Assembly (NCBI GenBank): GCA_025354165.1
Contig: JANXNI010000041.1
Span: 1-64,000 of the forward strand
Length of the DNA stretch: 64,000 nucleotides
DNA from: Burkholderiales bacterium
GTDB lineage: Bacteria > Pseudomonadota > Gammaproteobacteria > Burkholderiales > Casimicrobiaceae
Direction of reading: 5' to 3'
Shown: positions 62,249 to 64,000 of the stretch, piece after piece
Layout: every line of letters begins with the position of its first letter
Position numbering within the stretch: the first letter of the stretch is position 1
Translations under genes and position numbers: made by a program
Notes under the pieces: generated by a model
Database searches by the model: none
Told to the model about the DNA's origin: nothing
Seen by the model: the letters and a program-made list of their open reading frames with translations, nothing else

Positions 62249-63319
62249 CTATCCTTTGCCACCACGAACCGCGCCGCTGTAGCGATCAAACAGCCCTTTC
62301 TGCGCGGTGAGCCAGTCGTCAACCAACTTGCCCGGCGCATTGGTTAAAACAATTTTCAGAAACACGCCGGAGAGTTCGCGAGTTGCACGCTTGACCACTG
62401 AATTTAGCTCGACACCGGCGGGGCCAGTGCGATCAGTAAAGATGCTGTGAGTCGCGCCTTTGAACACCGTCAGCACTTTGTCCGGCGCGTGCACCGCGTC
62501 GAATACTTTGATGCGATCAGTGACGTCCGAGTAGTAGCCCGGCACCCGAATCACATCATCGGTGCCGGTCACATGCAGTGTCGGCACCTTGATCGGCCCG
62601 AGCACGTTGACCATGTCGCCTTCACCCACAAACGGCGGAGCAGAAATCAGTATCAGCGCTTTCACGCGATCATCGCGAAACGACATCGATTTGCCGTCGC
62701 GCTCGACTGTCGCGCCGCCAACGAGGAGCGCGGTGTTGGCACCATATGAATGCCCGGCGACGGCAATCGCATTAGCCTGAATCGACGGACCGTAATCTTT
62801 CGATGCGAGCATCGACGTGATCGCAAACGACACGTCTTTCGCACGATCAATCGCGTTGCCTTCGCTAGCCGCAGCGACGACGTTACTGACTAGCGAGAAA
62901 ATGTTGCCGCCCCACACCGCACGGTCGCTGCCCGCGTGTTGAACATGCAGGCTGGCGAAGCCGAGGCTTGCCCAATGCTTACCGAGGTACGAGTAGCCGT
63001 TTTTGCTGCCGCCGAGCCCATGCGAGAACACGACCAGCGGCACGGCAGCGGACGGGCTCGCGCTCGCCGGCCAGTAAAGTCGCACGGGAATGTCGCGCTG
63101 TCGGCTGGCGTCAGTCCATTGCATGTCAATGGTGCGGAAGGCATCACTGTGCGCCGGCTCCGCGCTGGCGGCTCGTATTGGCGCGGTCGATACGGGAACG
63201 TATGCTGACCCCTCCGCAATAGCACCAGCAGCGCTGATCGCCGTGAGCAGGCTTGCAGCCAGCGCGGCCCAATGCCGGGGCCGATGAACAGGATCGGAAG
63301 CGGTAACGTTTGAATTCAT
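62249..63319 (-). CDS. Secreted alpha/beta hydrolase (PAF acetylhydrolase/dienelactone hydrolase type)
   Basis: 356 residues with a hydrophobic signal segment (ALAASLLTAISAAGAIA). The alpha/beta-hydrolase triad is visible: oxyanion region VVFSHGLGGSKNGYSYLG, nucleophile in AVAGHSYGANTALLVGG, Asp in TGTDDVIRVPGYYSD and His in GATHSIFTDR. This layout matches the platelet-activating-factor acetylhydrolase-like secreted esterases. Substrate unknown. The start at 63319 (MNSNVTASD) was preferred to a longer one. Confidence 0.88.
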   Translation of the reverse strand: MNSNVTASDPVHRPRHWAALAASLLTAISAAGAIAEGSAYVPVSTAPIRAASAEPAHSDAFRTIDMQWTDASRQRDIPVRLYWPASASPSAAVPLVVFSHGLGGSKNGYSYLGKHWASLGFASLHVQHAGSDRAVWGGNIFSLVSNVVAAASEGNAIDRAKDVSFAITSMLASKDYGPSIQANAIAVAGHSYGANTALLVGGATVERDGKSMSFRDDRVKALILISAPPFVGEGDMVNVLGPIKVPTLHVTGTDDVIRVPGYYSDVTDRIKVFDAVHAPDKVLTVFKGATHSIFTDRTGPAGVELNSVVKRATRELSGVFLKIVLTNAPGKLVDDWLTAQKGLFDRYSGAVRGGKG

Positions 63320-63540
63320 GAATATAGAGCCGTGTTGAAGTAGCGAAGTTCCGGTGAGAGGTAGCCGCGAACCCAAAAACATACGGCAGACTTGGGGACA
63401 TCACACGCAACTTGCAAGCGACGTGCGGTCAAGCGCGACCTGAAGTCTCGAATCCCGCGACTTATAGCCATCATTTGCGCGTCTGGATATAAACCACCAA
63501 AATCAGCGCGTTCCAAACTTCTCCGTTCAAGGAAACATCA
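63320..63540. other. Gap between divergent genes
   Basis: 221 bases between the divergent hydrolase and small membrane protein genes. I see no gene or clear palindrome; CAAGGAA just before 63541 is the ribosome binding site of the next gene. Confidence 0.5.
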
Positions 63541-63885
63541 ATGCGCGACGCAACCCTACCGGTCGTTCTCATTGCGGGCGGACTCGCCATGCTGGGCTGG
63601 AACTACGGCTGGATTCCGGACTGGAACACGCTGGTTGCCATCGCGCTGGTCGTTGCCGGCGTGGCGATCATGGTGCTCGATGGACTCACCAAAAAGTCGC
63701 TGGTCGCAGGCCCAGTGTTGATCGCGATGGGCATTGGCTGGTACGGCTACTTTGATCTCGGCTGGCGGTCACGGCTGATCATTCCGTTGCTCATGATTTT
63801 TGCAGGACTCATGATGCTAGTAGCGCGATTTGCGCCGCTGCCAGACTCTAAAGAAAATGGCATTCTTGCCCCGCGCGACCGGTAA
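63541..63885 (+). CDS. Small four-helix membrane protein
   Basis: 114 residues with four transmembrane helices (about 8-25, 31-46, 55-70, 78-95). The arrangement and motif LVAIALVVAGVAIMVLDG resemble LiaI/LiaF-type membrane domains (DUF5668-like). A good AAGGAA site precedes the ATG. It lies 47 bases before accA on the same strand. Function unknown. Confidence 0.75.
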   Translation: MRDATLPVVLIAGGLAMLGWNYGWIPDWNTLVAIALVVAGVAIMVLDGLTKKSLVAGPVLIAMGIGWYGYFDLGWRSRLIIPLLMIFAGLMMLVARFAPLPDSKENGILAPRDR

Positions 63886-63932
63886 TACTGCCGAATCCTG
63901 CGAGTTAACCCCGCCCGCCTACAATTCCGGGC

Positions 63933-64000
63933 ATGGCAAAACAAATCTATCTTGATTTCGAGCAGCCCCTCGCCGAGTTGCAATTAAAAATTGATGAACT
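63933..64000 (+). CDS. accA: Acetyl-CoA carboxylase carboxyltransferase alpha subunit (start only)
   Basis: Only the first 22 codons are in the window. The start MAKQIYLDFEQPLAELQLKI matches the conserved N-terminus of AccA, which transfers the carboxyl group from biotin to acetyl-CoA in fatty acid synthesis. Cut by the right edge. Confidence 0.85.
   Translation, partial: MAKQIYLDFEQPLAELQLKIDE

Noticed and set aside
1-64000. CRISPR arrays, prophage, insertion sequences, tRNA or rRNA genes
   Set aside because: I looked for regularly spaced repeats, transposase or phage proteins, and tRNA-like cloverleaf sequences and found none I could support.

Overview
The window reads as chromosomal DNA of a betaproteobacterium, most likely in or near the Burkholderiales. 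The evidence is a class I PHB synthase with a PhaM-type granule protein, betaproteobacterial general porin, and conserved gene orders: yciB-bolA-ppiC, M50 protease-trpS-mpo1-scpA-scpB-rluB, surE-pcm-nlpD, dapA-bamC-MBL hydrolase, mltG-tmk-holB-pilZ-tatD, and PP0621-pilS-pilR-ampD. I see no phage, plasmid, transposase or CRISPR array, and no tRNA or rRNA gene. The genome identity is inferred from gene content only.

Layout. 1-4.7 kb: PHB synthase (cut by the left edge), a small membrane protein, a ZIP metal transporter, a ModA-like binding protein and PhaM. 4.7-8.6 kb: pilS/pilR-type two-component pair with ampD. 8.6-9.6 kb: ohr and its regulator ohrR. 9.6-11.3 kb: yciB, bolA, ppiC. 11.4-14.4 kb: tctBA transporter subunits and a Tat/lipoprotein fumarylacetoacetase-like hydrolase. 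14.6-21.4 kb (minus strand): M50 protease, trpS, mpo1, scpA, scpB and a giant RG-rich rluB. 21.5-25.5 kb: porin, ZnuD-like TonB receptor, excalibur protein. 25.8-28.7 kb: LysR regulator, membrane protein, EamA transporter. 29-34.6 kb: an HD-GYP response regulator next to a 1493-residue hybrid kinase. 34.7-37.3 kb: surE, pcm, nlpD. 37.2-41.2 kb: a double-domain iron-type ABC permease, a ribosomal oxygenase, a DUF7931-like protein and an Ala/Lys repeat lipoprotein. 41.2-45 kb: HAD phosphatase, MBL hydrolase, bamC, dapA. 45-50.3 kb: NlpC/P60 peptidase, ankyrin protein, tatD, pilZ, holB, tmk, mltG. 50.3-54.6 kb: type II secretion genes gspG, I, J, K, L, M, N, with no gspH. 54.7-60 kb: ECF sigma factor, ChrR-like cupin, and envelope/stress genes. 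60-64 kb: M3 peptidase, secreted alpha/beta hydrolase, small membrane protein and the first codons of accA.

The most notable non-coding signal is a family of about 116-bp imperfect palindromes in intergenic spaces. They have CAGCTTTT/AAAAGCTG ends, inner GGGCTA/TAGCCC arms and a GTCGACTT-like centre. There are seven clear copies (4.1, 14.4, 22.97, 28.65, 41.95, 55.9 and 62.1 kb) and one decayed copy (34.6 kb). One copy supplies the start codon and first residues of a HAD-family gene. A second, unrelated 132-bp element with perfect 22-bp inverted ends occupies the whole scpA-scpB gap and abuts the scpB start codon. A third type is a REP-like hairpin carrying GGAGCGGCTT.

Most genes are housekeeping or envelope functions. 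Regulatory themes are c-di-GMP turnover through the HD-GYP/hybrid kinase pair, redox sensing by ohrR, and an ECF sigma/cupin pair beside general-stress genes.
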